Assembly (NCBI GenBank): GCA_015501585.1
Contig: JADNRY010000078.1
Location: forward strand, 1 to 64,000
DNA from: Rhodocollybia butyracea
Lineage: Eukaryota; Basidiomycota; Agaricomycetes; Agaricales; Omphalotaceae
DNA length: 64,000 bases
Direction: 5' to 3'
Shown: one piece after another, positions 33,743-44,502 of the stretch
Numbering within the stretch: position 1 is the stretch's first letter
Layout of the letters: each line of letters opens with the position of its first letter
Notes under the pieces: generated by a model
Seen by the model: only the letters and a program-made list of their open reading frames with translations
Told to the model about the DNA's origin: nothing
Databases searched by the model: none
Program-made: the position numbers and the translations under genes

Positions 33743-35226
33743 TGGACTGCTAAGAATGCAAAGGGTCCTCTTCATCCTTTACCTGTCCCTGACTCCCACT
33801 GCAATAGTGTTGCTATTGACTTTGTGGGCCGCTTCCTGAGGATAATGGTTTTGACTGCATCATTACCATGACCGACCATATAAACTCTGATGTTAAGATT
33901 ATACCTACACGTGTTAATTAGAGACACGAGTCTGGATCCCAGACAACCCGGATCTGCTGCGCAGGTACCGGTGGAAAATAATCCTGACCTGTGACCAACC
34001 CGGACCCGTGGGAAATGGGTACCTGGATCCGCTGGATCCGGGTCATGCAGGTCAATCAGCAGATATTTGTACTAAAATAGTACTTTATCAGGTCTGGAAG
34101 TACCCAAAGGACAACCTGTGACTGACCTGGACCCGTGGGAATGGGTACCTGGATCCGGCGGATCCGGGTCAGACAGATATTCCCATGTGTTGAATCCCCG
34201 GGTCACCTGTTAGGACCGGGACTTGTGTCCATCCTTAGTGTTAATATCACAGCCAAGGAGTTCACTCAAGTGTTCTTTGACAATTGGTATTGTGATAATG
34301 GTTTACCTCTTGATCTCGTAACAGACCATGATAAACTTTTTGTTTCAGAGTTCTGGGAGAGCTTGTGCAAACTCACAGGAGTGAAGCAGAAGATGTCTAC
34401 TTCTTTCCACCCTGAGACTGATGGGTCCAGTGAACAAACTAATAAAACACTTAACCAGTGTATACACTTCTACATTGAGCATAACCAAAAAAGGTGGTCC
34501 TGGTGGCTCCCAAAAATTTCTTTTGACATTATGAATAGTATCAATGCTTCTACTGGTCTTTCAATGTCCCAGCTCCGATATGGTCACTCTCCTTGTGTGA
34601 TCCCTCCTTTATTTCCTTCTCCTGAAGGCTTAAAGGTTGACCTTGTGCATGATGACATTGATGCCCACATGTTCCTGGAGAAAATGCATTTGACTAAGCT
34701 TGAGGCAAAGGATAATTTGAGCCTGGCTAAGGTGGTGCAAGCTTATCACACTGATAAATCCCATGGTCCTTGTGAAGTCTTTGAGGTTGGGGACCATGTT
34801 ATGCTATCAACCTGGCATCGACGTGATATTTTCAAAAAATCTGGTGAATGATGGCTTGTCAAATTTTTTCCTCAATTTGATGGTCCTTATGAAGTTGTTC
34901 ATGCTTATCCCAAAACTTCCCATTACTCTCTTGATATGCCTAATCAACCGGGTGCCTTCCCATCATACTATGTTGAACTTCTCAAATGTTTTATCCTAAT
35001 GATCCTACCTTATTCACCGGCTGTGAACTTACTTGCCCTGACGCAACCTTGGTCAATGGTTTCTCTGAGTATGAAATTGAGCATGTCCTTGACTCTCATT
35101 GTTGAGGTCGTGGTTGGCAGTTCCTGATCCGTTGGGTTGGCCAGTTGCCTAGTGAAGATCATTGGATATCTTATTCTCTCCTCAGGGATTGTGCTTGCTT
35201 AGATGAATGGGTCAGATCCGGTGGTG
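33743..35226 (+). pseudogene. Chromovirus integrase core and chromodomain
   Basis: Segments around MITE B read 'SVAIDFVG', then 'ITAKEFTQVFFDNWYCDNG', 'LVTDHDKLFVSEFW', 'STSFHPETDGSSEQTNKTL' and 'SMSQLRYGHSP', a Ty3/Gypsy integrase core and C-terminal GPY/F-like region ('KFFPQFDGPYEVVHAYP'). TGA at 34849 sits where CGA is likely. A chromodomain closes the protein at about 35060-35210: 'YEIEHVLDSH', 'FLIRWVGQLPSEDHWISY', 'LLRDCACLDEWV', with another TGA at about 35104 inside it. The chromodomain would have directed insertion to heterochromatin. Confidence 0.85.
33919..34237. mobile_element. hAT MITE B, 319 bp, exact 8-bp duplication
   Basis: The ends are TAGAGACACGAGTCTGG and CTTGTGTCCATCCTTA. 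An exact duplication GTGTTAAT lies at 33911-33918 and 34238-34245. Interior blocks GGATCC, CCCGTGGGAA and TACTAAAATAGTA match MITE A closely. It is the only uninterrupted copy of this family in the window and serves as the reference for the others. Confidence 0.93.
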
Positions 35227-35312
35227 ATGGACCCAAACTTAAGTAACTTTTTCTTATTCCTCTTCCCTTCCCCCTTTTTTTATATATGCTTTGTTTTTAA
35301 TTGGGTGGGGGA

Positions 35313-35500
35313 TGTAAACGCTCTAACGCATATACACAATGACCTCATGACTATCACGTTACCTATGTCAGTATTTAAAGTCATGCTTTCTTTGTTACTT
35401 TAACTTCTTCTTCTTCTTCTTATTACCTCCATCATCTCGTATTGTACAATATCCAGATATTGCCGAATATATCAAGGTTACTTTCAACTTCGTCTCGTAA
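35313..35500 (+). repeat. Right LTR of the chromovirus
   Basis: It begins TGTAAACGCTCTAACGC after the purine tract GGGTGGGGGA, and carries CTTCTTCTTCTTCTTCTT where the left copy is shorter. The exact 3' edge is uncertain by a few bases. Confidence 0.72.
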
Positions 35501-35888
35501 GCTGGGTCTGACGGATCATCTGGTTGTTCAGGGGGATGGTAATTCTTGTCAAAGAGATGAGCTATTCCTGCAGCCGCAATAGCAATATGCCATCACTGCT
35601 TGAAAATGGTGAAATTCTTTCCTTTAGGATCTAGCTGAGGAACCTGAGTGAAATGGTCTGTTCACTGGGTAAAGAGCTGCAAGCTTGTCGGAGGCTCAAC
35701 AGGATTAAGGAATGGTGTGCTCGGTGCAGCTTTACGAGTCGCAGTAGCACAGATACGGGTGGAGATAGGTGTTTTGTGGATAGGGGCAATAGGGGCTATT
35801 GCCTCTTCCACTTTGTGTTTGGATTGGACAGGAGATTCAGCGCAGCTGAGTTGGCGCAATACAGAGGACATATTTAGCAGGTTCTAAT
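35501..35888 (-). pseudogene. Copia-type gag fragment, N-terminal part
   Basis: The - strand frame begins near 35871 ('MSSVLRQLSCAESPVQSKHK') and ends with 'HPPEQPDDPSDPAYE' at the chromovirus LTR. An in-frame TGA near 35650 precedes 'VPQLDPKGKNFTIFKQ', which matches the 'L.G.NF..W'-like start of Copia gag. It is the other half of the fragment at 19983-20364. Confidence 0.5.
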
Positions 35889-36263
35889 TTCTGGAGATGC
35901 AGCAGAACGGTGGGTAACTCGGGGCCCATAACCTGTTGTAGTAGATTTTGTGCTGTAAAGTAAACAAATTAGCTCAGCACGAATACTTATCGGAGTAAAC
36001 GTCTCATTATACCTGTAAAGTAAACAAAGTAGCTAATACAGGATGTGAGTAAACTAATGTACAACTAGAAGAAAAGAAGAGCTAACCTCAGCACGAATAC
36101 TTATCGGAGTAAACGTCTGAGGTAGCTTACATACGCAAGTAGCTACAAGTACAAGTAATTTTTAGATAAGAATGGACAAATAAGGAAACTCCTACAGTTA
36201 TCTTACACAGGACAAGTTTGTACTTACTACAATATATTCAACAATTCCCACTTCAGTTCATTC
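35889..36263. repeat. Short direct duplication, otherwise no gene
   Basis: A block of about 36 bp beginning CTCAGCACGAATACTTATCG occurs at about 35972 and again at about 36086, with ACTTATCGGAGTAAACGTCT in both. Also GTAAAGTAAACAAA.TAGCT occurs twice (35956, 36014). Cause unknown. Confidence 0.6.
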
Positions 36264-36479
36264 ACACACCGGGAAGAGAAAAAAATCTGCCGAGCAGATT
36301 TCTGTACTGAAATTTTTTGATAAGATAAGATAATCCTTTTATAGTTTATCATAAAATTTCAGTAACCATTTCAGGCGGGCTGAAAACCACCGATTAACTT
36401 TATTAGGATAATCAGCTTTATTTCAGTACAGAAATCTGCTCGGCAAATTTTTTTCTCTTCCCGGTGTGTCATTTCTTAC
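36264..36479. mobile_element. 216-bp MITE with about 49-bp inverted ends
   Basis: The left end ACACACCGGGAAGAGAAAAA and the right end TTTTTCTCTTCCCGGTGTGT are exact complements over the first 20 bases and remain alike for about 49. Each arm contains its own small hairpin (CTGCCGAGCAG). Flanks TTCATTC and CATTTC are only suggestive of a duplication. Confidence 0.8.
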
Positions 36480-36685
36480 ATACTGGTTACATACCAGTGA
36501 GGTCAAGGCGAATGCTAATGGCCATGCTGAATTGCTCCAGAAGTTCCGTTCGTACGCCAGCGTGACCAGAGCGTGCCAATTCTAGACTATACTACATCGA
36601 CTAGTTATAAATAACTTCCTTCACAGGGAAAGGCCCAGAAAAGGAGCTCCTAAGAAGTAAGTGATATCGGGCATGTACATAGGTC

Positions 36686-38785
36686 CTATATCTTGCTCCA
36701 ATAGTTCGATTTACTCTTCACTTTCATGTGTCGAACGATGCTCATCAGGATCGCACCGATGAGCATCATACTCCCTGTTGTTTCAAAGTCAGTCACCTAA
36801 AGAGTTGACTTTTTGAGCTCTCGTACCTGCGTACAAACCCATCGCGATTGGACCTCGACTTTTGTCCACAGCACCAGTAATAGGCGCCCCTACGAGCATT
36901 GCAATACCAACCATAGACATGAGGATTCCAATTCTTCGTCCTAATTGATCTTTTTCCCCAAGATCCAGCACGGGGCTTGATACTAGAGAAGCGAACGGTC
37001 CTATTGAGATACTACATCGACAGGATATGAGCAACCCGTGCAAAAAGTTGGCAGAAACGGACTCACCCATACATGATGGAAATAAAGACGAGTGCGACTT
37101 CCGCATGAGCAAAAGGCCAAGCACAATACACAATCGCAGATAATGCGAGGAAGGGTATCATCAAGTTCGTTGCGCCTATAAGATAGTAAGTAAGTGTGAG
37201 GGAACGAAGAAATAAGAACGTACCCGATTTATCGGCCGTAAGACCAGATATGATCCTACTCAGTCCGCTGCAAGCTAAAGGAGAGTATCAGCAAAAGCAT
37301 ATTAGAAAGTGCGGTGGTTCTTACCATTGCAGATGGAAACCAAATAGAAGGAAAAGCTGGTGGAAATACCGATATTGATAGCAGTCGATGCCACATAGGT
37401 CGTAACTATTGATATACATTTAGCTAAAATTTGCCAACGCCGAAACAGCCTCACAAGAATAATAGCCGAGATATACAAAAAAAGCTGCAAAGCAATACAA
37501 AAGAAAAGCATGCGATCTCAGAGGGGAAAAATCAAAGAGCGGTCCTTTGACTAAGGCCAGAGATTTTCGTTGCCTGATGGTCTGTATTTTTGCCTTAAAT
37601 TCAAGATTAGGCAATAGATGAAAGTACCACTAACTAGATTTCCAAGTGCTAGCCGAAAGCGATAATCAAAGCGATTACACGCATCGTCCACGGAAAACTT
37701 CACAAAGTTGAACGTACAGTTATCACGCCAAGCATAAGATACCACGTACCCAATCTGTGGAATAAGTGCTTTTGCCGTGATGGGGATGACCGTACCTCCT
37801 AATGATGACTGGGACAGATATTAGTTTCAAGCCAGTGTGAGGTGATTACATTACTTACGCCAGCAGCATACAAACCGAGGGCGAGCCCTCTGCGTTTTCG
37901 GAACCATTGTGTTAGGATAGCAATGACAGGCCCCGAGAAGGAACCCGCGGCGATCTATAACACAAATTTCGTCAAAAAAGGTGCGTGTAGAGAACAAACG
38001 GTTTACCCCGGTAAGGAGTCCCTGGCAAAGGAGAAATTGCCAATAAATATGACACTGAGCAATCAAAAATGTAGCAGTGATGAAAACCATGCTAGCGGTG
38101 GTTAGCATTGTGCGGAAGTAGCCCATATCCAGAAGCCGGCTGAATATCAAGGTTGGGATATAAAGACAAGATTGCTGTGGACCAACGTCAGTGAGAAGAG
38201 GATAAACCAAAGCGTAGACTAGATGTACTTGGATTGAACCAATCCATGCACTTTGGGAGAACGAAGCATTAGAATACACGCTGAAATAACTGTAAATAAC
38301 CCTACATGGTGGATGGGAACGAGGTTTCCAAGATGGTTTGCTCATAGTACGCTTGGAAAACCTGAATGTGTCGTTGAGTGTAAGTTTCGAGAACCAGAAA
38401 AAGAAGCGGCGAACCCCCCATGCGCTCATGTAACCCGATCTGAAAGGGGATAGATGTTAGGGTCGCACGTCGATGAAAAGACTAGAAGACTTCACATACG
38501 TCGTGAATGCGATACACATAGCCTAAAAAATGCGATAGCCCAAAATCAGTGAAAGCGTAACATAGAGTGCAGAGGTTCTGACCCGAACAAAACCAACCAT
38601 GCCTGGAATCCGCCGTCGGGGATGTCATCAACTGGTGTCGAGTCTGATAAGGTTTGAAGAGCTTTTTCTGCTGGCAGAGATTTCTCTGGGTCTTTCGAGG
38701 TTCCTTCATCATACGACAAAATCGAGTCAAACGTAGGAACGCGAGGGGGATGCTCCTGATATTCCAGGGAGTCTAGCGAGGCCAT
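36686..38785 (-). CDS. MFS transporter, monocarboxylate-transporter-like
   Basis: ATG at 38785 ('MASLDSLEYQEHPPRV') starts a polar N-terminus that ends in 'PDGGFQAWLV', the entry to helix 1 in the fungal MCH/MCT-like branch of the major facilitator superfamily. Later exons give 'IAWIGSIQ'-like 'SAWIGSIQVHLVYALV', 'LLDMGYFRTMLTTASMVFI', 'QCHIYWQFLLCQGLLTG', and near the end 'KDQLGRRIGILMSMVGIAML..GAPITGA'. The last exon reads 'MLIGAILMSIVRHMKVKSKS' with a stop at 36686-36688. At least seven introns of 45-70 nt divide it; the last is about 36775-36826. The protein should be an integral plasma-membrane transporter of about 430-460 residues. The substrate cannot be told. Some exon borders, especially after 'QAWLV', were not resolved, so integrity is likely but unproven. 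Confidence 0.8.
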
Positions 38786-41420
38786 GGTGGATGTAATCGC
38801 CCACCAATATCCAGAGTTGATGAGCAGGTAAACGAACAGAAGTGCAGAACTTTCTCCAGTCATTCCATTTCGAAGACTGGCGTAATTTATACCTCAGCAT
38901 ATCTTGTCGTCGACAGATTGAAGATAATTGCTGAAAGGAAAGACCAGGCAAATATAGCTGTTATTACACCGGATAGGAAAACTAGAGTGTGTGAGGATAT
39001 TCGATCGATGCATGTCGGGTGTTAGAGGATTGGTTAGCAACATGGATAGGTGAATGAGAGCAATATGCCAGTCCCTACTTGGTGACTCTGAGGATCGGTG
39101 AGAACATCCGGCATAAGTTCATTTTGGAGTGGAGTTCAGCCGGACTCTAAGGCGGGTTGCATGGTTCAACGAAACAGATCGTGGAGAAGAAAAAGGAAGT
39201 AAACGATACGATTCCACATGAAGTTGAAACGCTGAAGGAGTATCGCTGACTTAAGATAGCTCCTTGTCCAAAACTACGACGTCTTAGGCTATTGAGCCAT
39301 GAACAGGCCGAGAAAACAGTCGCTCTGACCCAAGTAGCGGTGAAAAGTTTCAATTAAATTTCGTTGTGCCATAATGCGGATCCGGATTGAGGACCGGCAG
39401 AAAGCATCTTTAACCTTTCGGCTGAGGAAGGCTACCGCAACCCTGGAACCGTGCCGGTTCTTCCTTCCCGATCTTTTCATTGCCGAGGAGGTATCCTTTT
39501 CGGTGAAAAAGGGCAGCGAGGGATGCAGCGTGGCTGGGGTTGGTAGCAAAGAACGTTCGTTGGCTCAAGGGTTTCGTCTTATATTTTTCTGCTGACTGGC
39601 TGAATCCCGTGGCACGTTTGTACCCAATGCCGAACCGGAACGGTTAAAGAGGTGTGGGGGCATTAGTGCATGCGCAGAAAAACTCACGTTTTCAAAAAGG
39701 CGCCACGGAGGACAATGTAAACGCTGCAAGTTGGTTCTTCAGGGTATATACCCCGAATCCTCAAAAACAGGACCCAAACCTAGTGGTGATTCAGTATCGG
39801 GACCGCCGGAATATGAAGTGCTTACACGTTTTACAAGAAATTTTTATGTGATCCTGCTCGTCCCGAGCCTTTCCAGGCGGCTGGTTGCGAAACATACCAT
39901 TCTCTGCATACTTGAATACTTCATCTTCGTAAAGGTTCGACTCACCTGTGTCTCAGCCATGTCGGCTACACCCAAAGGGAGCTTGGCCGCTGTATAATGA
40001 AAGATTTCAGCTTCGAGATATTCACGAACTTACAAGACCGCTAAGTGGCAAAAAGGGTCTTGTGCGCCTTTGTCCTCGGTAGGATGAAAATCGACAACTC
40101 TCCCCGAGGACCTCAAGGATGGTCACAGTCGACGCTCAGAGGCTGATGTTTAAGAACAAAAACAAGACGGTAAGCGCTGGTGATAAGTGTAAAACCAACC
40201 TCGCTACAGGCCGTACTACGGTAACTACTCCTACGAATGGCACTCACAAGTTTGGTCCTTAGGGTAACCATAACGAGGAATGTATCTATATATGGTCACA
40301 AGAGAGTGAGTGTGCACTGTGTAGATGCGCCAGGTTGATTAAACTAAGCGAAGGAAAGACTCGGACTTGTGAACATGCCGAAGCTTTTTTTTTCGTGGAA
40401 CGTTTGCCTGAATGCCGGCAACTTTTGTCGCTATAACCTCATGGTAGGGCCATCCAGCGGACTCACATTGTCGTCGCCATCTGGCCGTTAAGCTTGCAAG
40501 GTACGAGACTTTTTAAAGTTGCAACCAGAGGGAATGAACATGCCAACTTGAAGCTTAGTGCATAAGAGATGTTAAATCGAGCCAATAAGGCGGGTCCCAG
40601 CGAACTGATAGACCGAGTGAATTTGCCTATAGTGGTAGGAGAACGGCGAAACTAGTACAGAACCGATTGCGAACAGAAACCGAGAAGAGAGACCTAAGTA
40701 TACGGCGAGTACTCACTCCATTTACCATTCAATCGTGGCCGTGGATCGTCTCTGCCGTTTTTTAATGAAACACCAGTTTCCTTAAGGTATCGGAATGTTT
40801 TTAATCATCTACTTTTACTCGAGCATACTAAAAAAGGAATTTATTGGTAGAAACACCAAAAATACATGAGCTCGAGGTGGTGCAGCTCATAGCAGCATGC
40901 CTCTTTAGTGAGTAGATGCTTCATCGGTGGGTTTTTATCAAACAACAGATTTACACTCTACAGAGCGTTGAACTAGTACTGTACCTCACGTCCTCCTCCG
41001 CCGCTAAATTCATCATCACAGAAAAAATAGATGATGCATGCACCAAAGTGAGCATGGTTACAAGCTCACGCGCACGAACAAAACTCGATGCAGATGATTT
41101 ATAACACTCCAGGAAGTCAAAAAAATCTGCACGACAGAGTTATCATGTATTATAGAAGTACAAAATCTGATACAATTACATCTCCAAATAATTATGTAAA
41201 GCGACTTATCCATTCTTGAGTAGGGTCGACCTTATGCGGTTCTGGACGCAAGCACGCTTGGTGGTCTCTGCGTCGCCGTGCCTCGATTCTACAACCTCCC
41301 CTCGCTGTTACTGGAGCAACTTTTGTCTACAACAGGCAAAGAAGACATGCAAAGGCAGAGAAATTCGATGAGGAGGGAGCATAAATAGTTAGTTGTTGTA
41401 TCCATAATGTGGCATGAATG
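38786..41420. other. Long intergenic region, no gene recognised
   Basis: Short open frames on both strands (for example 39289-39595) overlap and have no recognisable domain or splice pattern. No element with inverted or long terminal repeats was found. From about 41237 onward the sequence is similar to 47900-48099 and forms the 3' flank of the duplicated kinesin segment. Confidence 0.4.
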
Positions 41421-41459
41421 TAAAAGCATCAATACTAGTCCTTGAACAGTCCATAAACC

Positions 41460-43565
41460 TCACAGTAGCAGCATAACATTCTCCTTACCTTCACCGCTCG
41501 CACTGAACACACCAACGTTCTGAAGAGGGGAACGGGGATGTCTGGGAGGTTTGGGTCTGCACTGTTTCCAATGCGGTTTCAAGGATTTGTGTTGCTTGGG
41601 AAGATAGTTGGACACGGGCGGAGAGGAGCTCTTGTTGGAGCTAGAGGAACAAAGAGACATCAGTGACGAAGCACCTCAAATTACAGGAAATCTCGATAAA
41701 GAACGAAACCGGAGCTTGGAGAAAAGCCACAGCTTGAATGCAAGAAGAGCCAATCTTGGACGGGTCGAGAGATGGAACGGAACAACTGAACCCAAATGAA
41801 GAAAAGCCGACAACAGTAACAAAGAACGAATGAAAGGAAGGCAATAACTAAACCCAACACGAAATCCAAATGACAAAACCAGAAAACAAAAAAACCGCTA
41901 CCCACCTGGTACGGACTCGCCTTAAAGTCCACCTTCACTGGACTCACAAGCCTCGACTCCGCCCCCTCATCACTAGCACTATCTCCAACCGTCTGACTAG
42001 TCAAAATCAACTTTGTCAGCTGCTGGATCTCCGACTGGAGATCCTGCATCACCCGGTTCTCATCTGCCTTCTCCTGCGCCGACATCCGTGGACATCCCCA
42101 ACTAGCCGTACGTCCTCTAGCGCCAGTATCGTTCTTTACGACGACGAAGGCAGGTATATCATCCTTTGCGCTGTCGCTGTTCCCATTCGACAATGACGAA
42201 TTCGAAACCAGCAAATTCTCCTTTTCTTCCAGTCTTCTTCTCAGATCTTCGATCTCCTTTCTGTACCTCTCGATCAACGCATCCGCATCCACGACATCCT
42301 TCTTCACAGCGGTTAGGCGTACGCCTTGAACGCATAGCGAAGAGGAGCGTCGAGGTCGATTCGGTGACGGTGGAGGGCTCGGGATTGATAGTCGGATAAC
42401 GGAGATGCGGGCGTTGCCGGAGAGAGACGGTTGGAGGAGACGGGTAAGTTGGAGTCGCGGTAGGGGATGTGGTTACTGGTAGGAGAGACACATACGTTAG
42501 TAATAGACAAATGTAACAAAAATAACTGATGGCATACTTTTTCGCTTTAGTCGCGTTGTCACAGCGCCTACCGATGTACCGATGACTGTACCGAGGGTAA
42601 GAAGACTAAATCCATGTCAGCATAGCTGATAACGACGTGAAGAATACTAACCTAGTATTGATATACTTTCCTTCGAGTGTACGTTCCTTGTCGGATGTAG
42701 CTTTCTCTGAACCAGCCAGATCGATGAGTGACTATGGAATAATGAGTACGAAAACGGTTCAATGTATAGATCAGCTACCAGAGCACTTGTCTGCACGCTC
42801 CTCCCGTCCCTCAACTGCAACTTCGGTCCATCAAGTCCAGGCGTCTGCCTTCCACTGGGCGTTAGCTGCAGTGGCGGAATCCGCCCCCTACTCTCGATAA
42901 CGAGTCTAAAAACCGAATGGCTCCTACTACTACTTCGTTCATTCCAATCCGCACATGCTGTTCGCTGGTGGCCTTCTCCGCGCTTCAAGACATCCTTCAC
43001 AGCTCTAATCGACGTCACGACTTCTTCTCGTAGCAGGTGAAAGCCTGTAGTACAGGCAACACTAAAACAGAGGGGAGGAACGACAGCTCACTAACACACG
43101 AAGCTGATATTCACGAGGCGTCGCATTAGAGATAGTATCAAAGAGAAGATGAAAGTCGGGATGAAAGAATGACATTGATAATGTAAAAGTTTGTTCTCGG
43201 TAACGTGATGTGACATGATGAAGCAGGTGATCGTGCGACGTGAAGACGGAGGCAGATGTGGTATATATCACGCGATAGCGCGAACATCTCCCTTTCCACT
43301 TCCGCCTCCCTGTAATTCCACTTTATTGAGCGCACCGGGTGGAACAAGTCATGTATTTTCTCCTTGTAAATCTTTGGTCGTCCGAAATCAACAAACAGCG
43401 TATATGAGCATCGAAGTAAGTATCCCCTCTTCTCCGTATTCTTGATATACCCGAATACCGCTCGTGTAGCAGGAGGGATATACCTGGTTCGGCCTCGGAA
43501 CCACTCAGCGTGTATGTTTTTCCCATGGCCGTTTTTCCATAGCGCTGTAGCTTTCCAGGCCTGAA
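41460..43565 (-). pseudogene. Decayed duplicate of the kinesin-7 gene
   Basis: It aligns in order with the intact gene at 48100-51601 but has no N-terminal extension and no first third of the motor. Homology begins at the P-loop, which reads GKTAMGKT instead of GQTASGKT. About 250 bp of foreign sequence (near 43036-43284) splits the motor. 'SSSRSHSVF' has an extra Ser. About 0.9 kb of the tail, equivalent to 48155-49078, is missing, joining 'LQQELLS' almost directly to 'GKENV'. The coiled-coil segment at 41960-42307 stays nearly identical ('ERYRKEIEDLRRRLEEKENL'). Several frame breaks exist. It is not expected to make a motor protein. Confidence 0.85.
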
Positions 43566-43656
43566 TTGCTGGTCATTGCAGGATCCACTGAGGTTATGAA
43601 GAACTTCCTTTAGCAGGTTTGTAATGTGTTTCTCATATTCCTCCATAGTAGATGCT

Positions 43657-44114
43657 TCAGGGTGATATTGATGTCCACTGTAGGATATGGATACACTGTT
43701 CATCAAGCTTGGCCTCCTCGTACTCAATGATGACCTTCCGCCAAGTAGTATGTGCTTCTTCCTCTTCAAATTCTGATACCGGCCAGATCTGTACAGTTTA
43801 ATCACATAATGGATGTGATTATATGTTCTCGCTGATACCACTGGGCCCGACGTTGCAGAGACTAACTGGAGATGTAGGAGTAGGTGGTGGTGGGTGAGTG
43901 CTAGCCGCAAGCCTAGTCTCTTATAAACAGACATATCCACAATCTTACGATACCGCAAGCCTTGGTAATGGATCCAGAGCTGGTTTAGAGTTCCCTGAAA
44001 ATAACCGACTAAGCCCCTAAGCTGAATGTTCGGCTGGACTCCATGTGTTCTTGCCTGATAGCTGCGATGCTTCCTGAGGGCGTGTAGCCTGGTACTAGAG
44101 TTTTCCGATGACAT
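43657..44114 (-). CDS. Small hypothetical protein, three exons
   Basis: ATG at 44114 ('MSSENSSTRLHALRKHRSYQ') begins exon 1. Two introns with GT..AG borders (about 43920-43962 and 43768-43836) bring 'QGLR', then 'LAASTHPPPPTPTSPV', then 'EFEEEEAHTTWRKVIIEYEE' into one frame, ending at TGA 43657-43659. The product would be about 115 residues with a proline-rich centre and an acidic, probably helical C-terminus. I know no family for it. The clean splicing and codon-like composition favour a real gene, but it could be the 5' part of a gene broken by the kinesin duplicate next to it. Confidence 0.45.
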
Positions 44115-44502
44115 TGGCTATGTTTGATTTGTTTCAACGAAAGGTGATTTAAATTTTCCAATGCTTGTAGAGCGGTGAGTCTCATAATCTGGAGAACATA
44201 TAGTATTAATCTCAGTTGTTCGTAAGTGGTTCATACTACAAGGTAGTACTACAATACCTGTAGACAAATATAAATCTAGTAAAGTAAGCAAGTATAAGAA
44301 TTGTAAGATAATAGAAAAGAAAAGTCACGTCAGTTGTTACAGCTGACTCGGAGGAAAGACAAAAGGCTCGTGAGCTATCTATATAAGTAAGTTTCATATC
44401 TGTAAGGAAAAAGAAACGCATAGAACGACTGTTTAACTAATGAGGTAATGCCAAAGCGCGAAATATACTCAGGCAAAGTAATACTCCAACAGACTCTACT
44501 GT
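44115..44502. other. Intergenic, nothing recognised
   Basis: AT-rich sequence between two genes on the same strand. It should hold the promoter of the small gene ending upstream and the terminator of the membrane-protein gene. No repeat was seen. Confidence 0.4.

Larger units (their letters stand above)
20365..35500 (+). mobile_element. Ty3/Gypsy chromovirus, multiply interrupted
   Basis: Similar LTRs, both starting TGTAAACGCTCTAAC, lie at 20365-20547 and about 35313-35500. A polypurine tract GGGTGGGGGA sits just before the right LTR. In order the element holds gag, a retropepsin-like segment, reverse transcriptase, an RNase H remnant, an integrase (zinc-binding and core parts) and a chromodomain. 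After removal of the Copia element, the two MITEs and the gag-only element it is about 6.1 kb, a normal size. Several stops and frameshifts make it non-functional. The LTR outer edge and the target-site duplication could not be fixed. It entered a Copia-type gag on the opposite strand. Confidence 0.85.
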
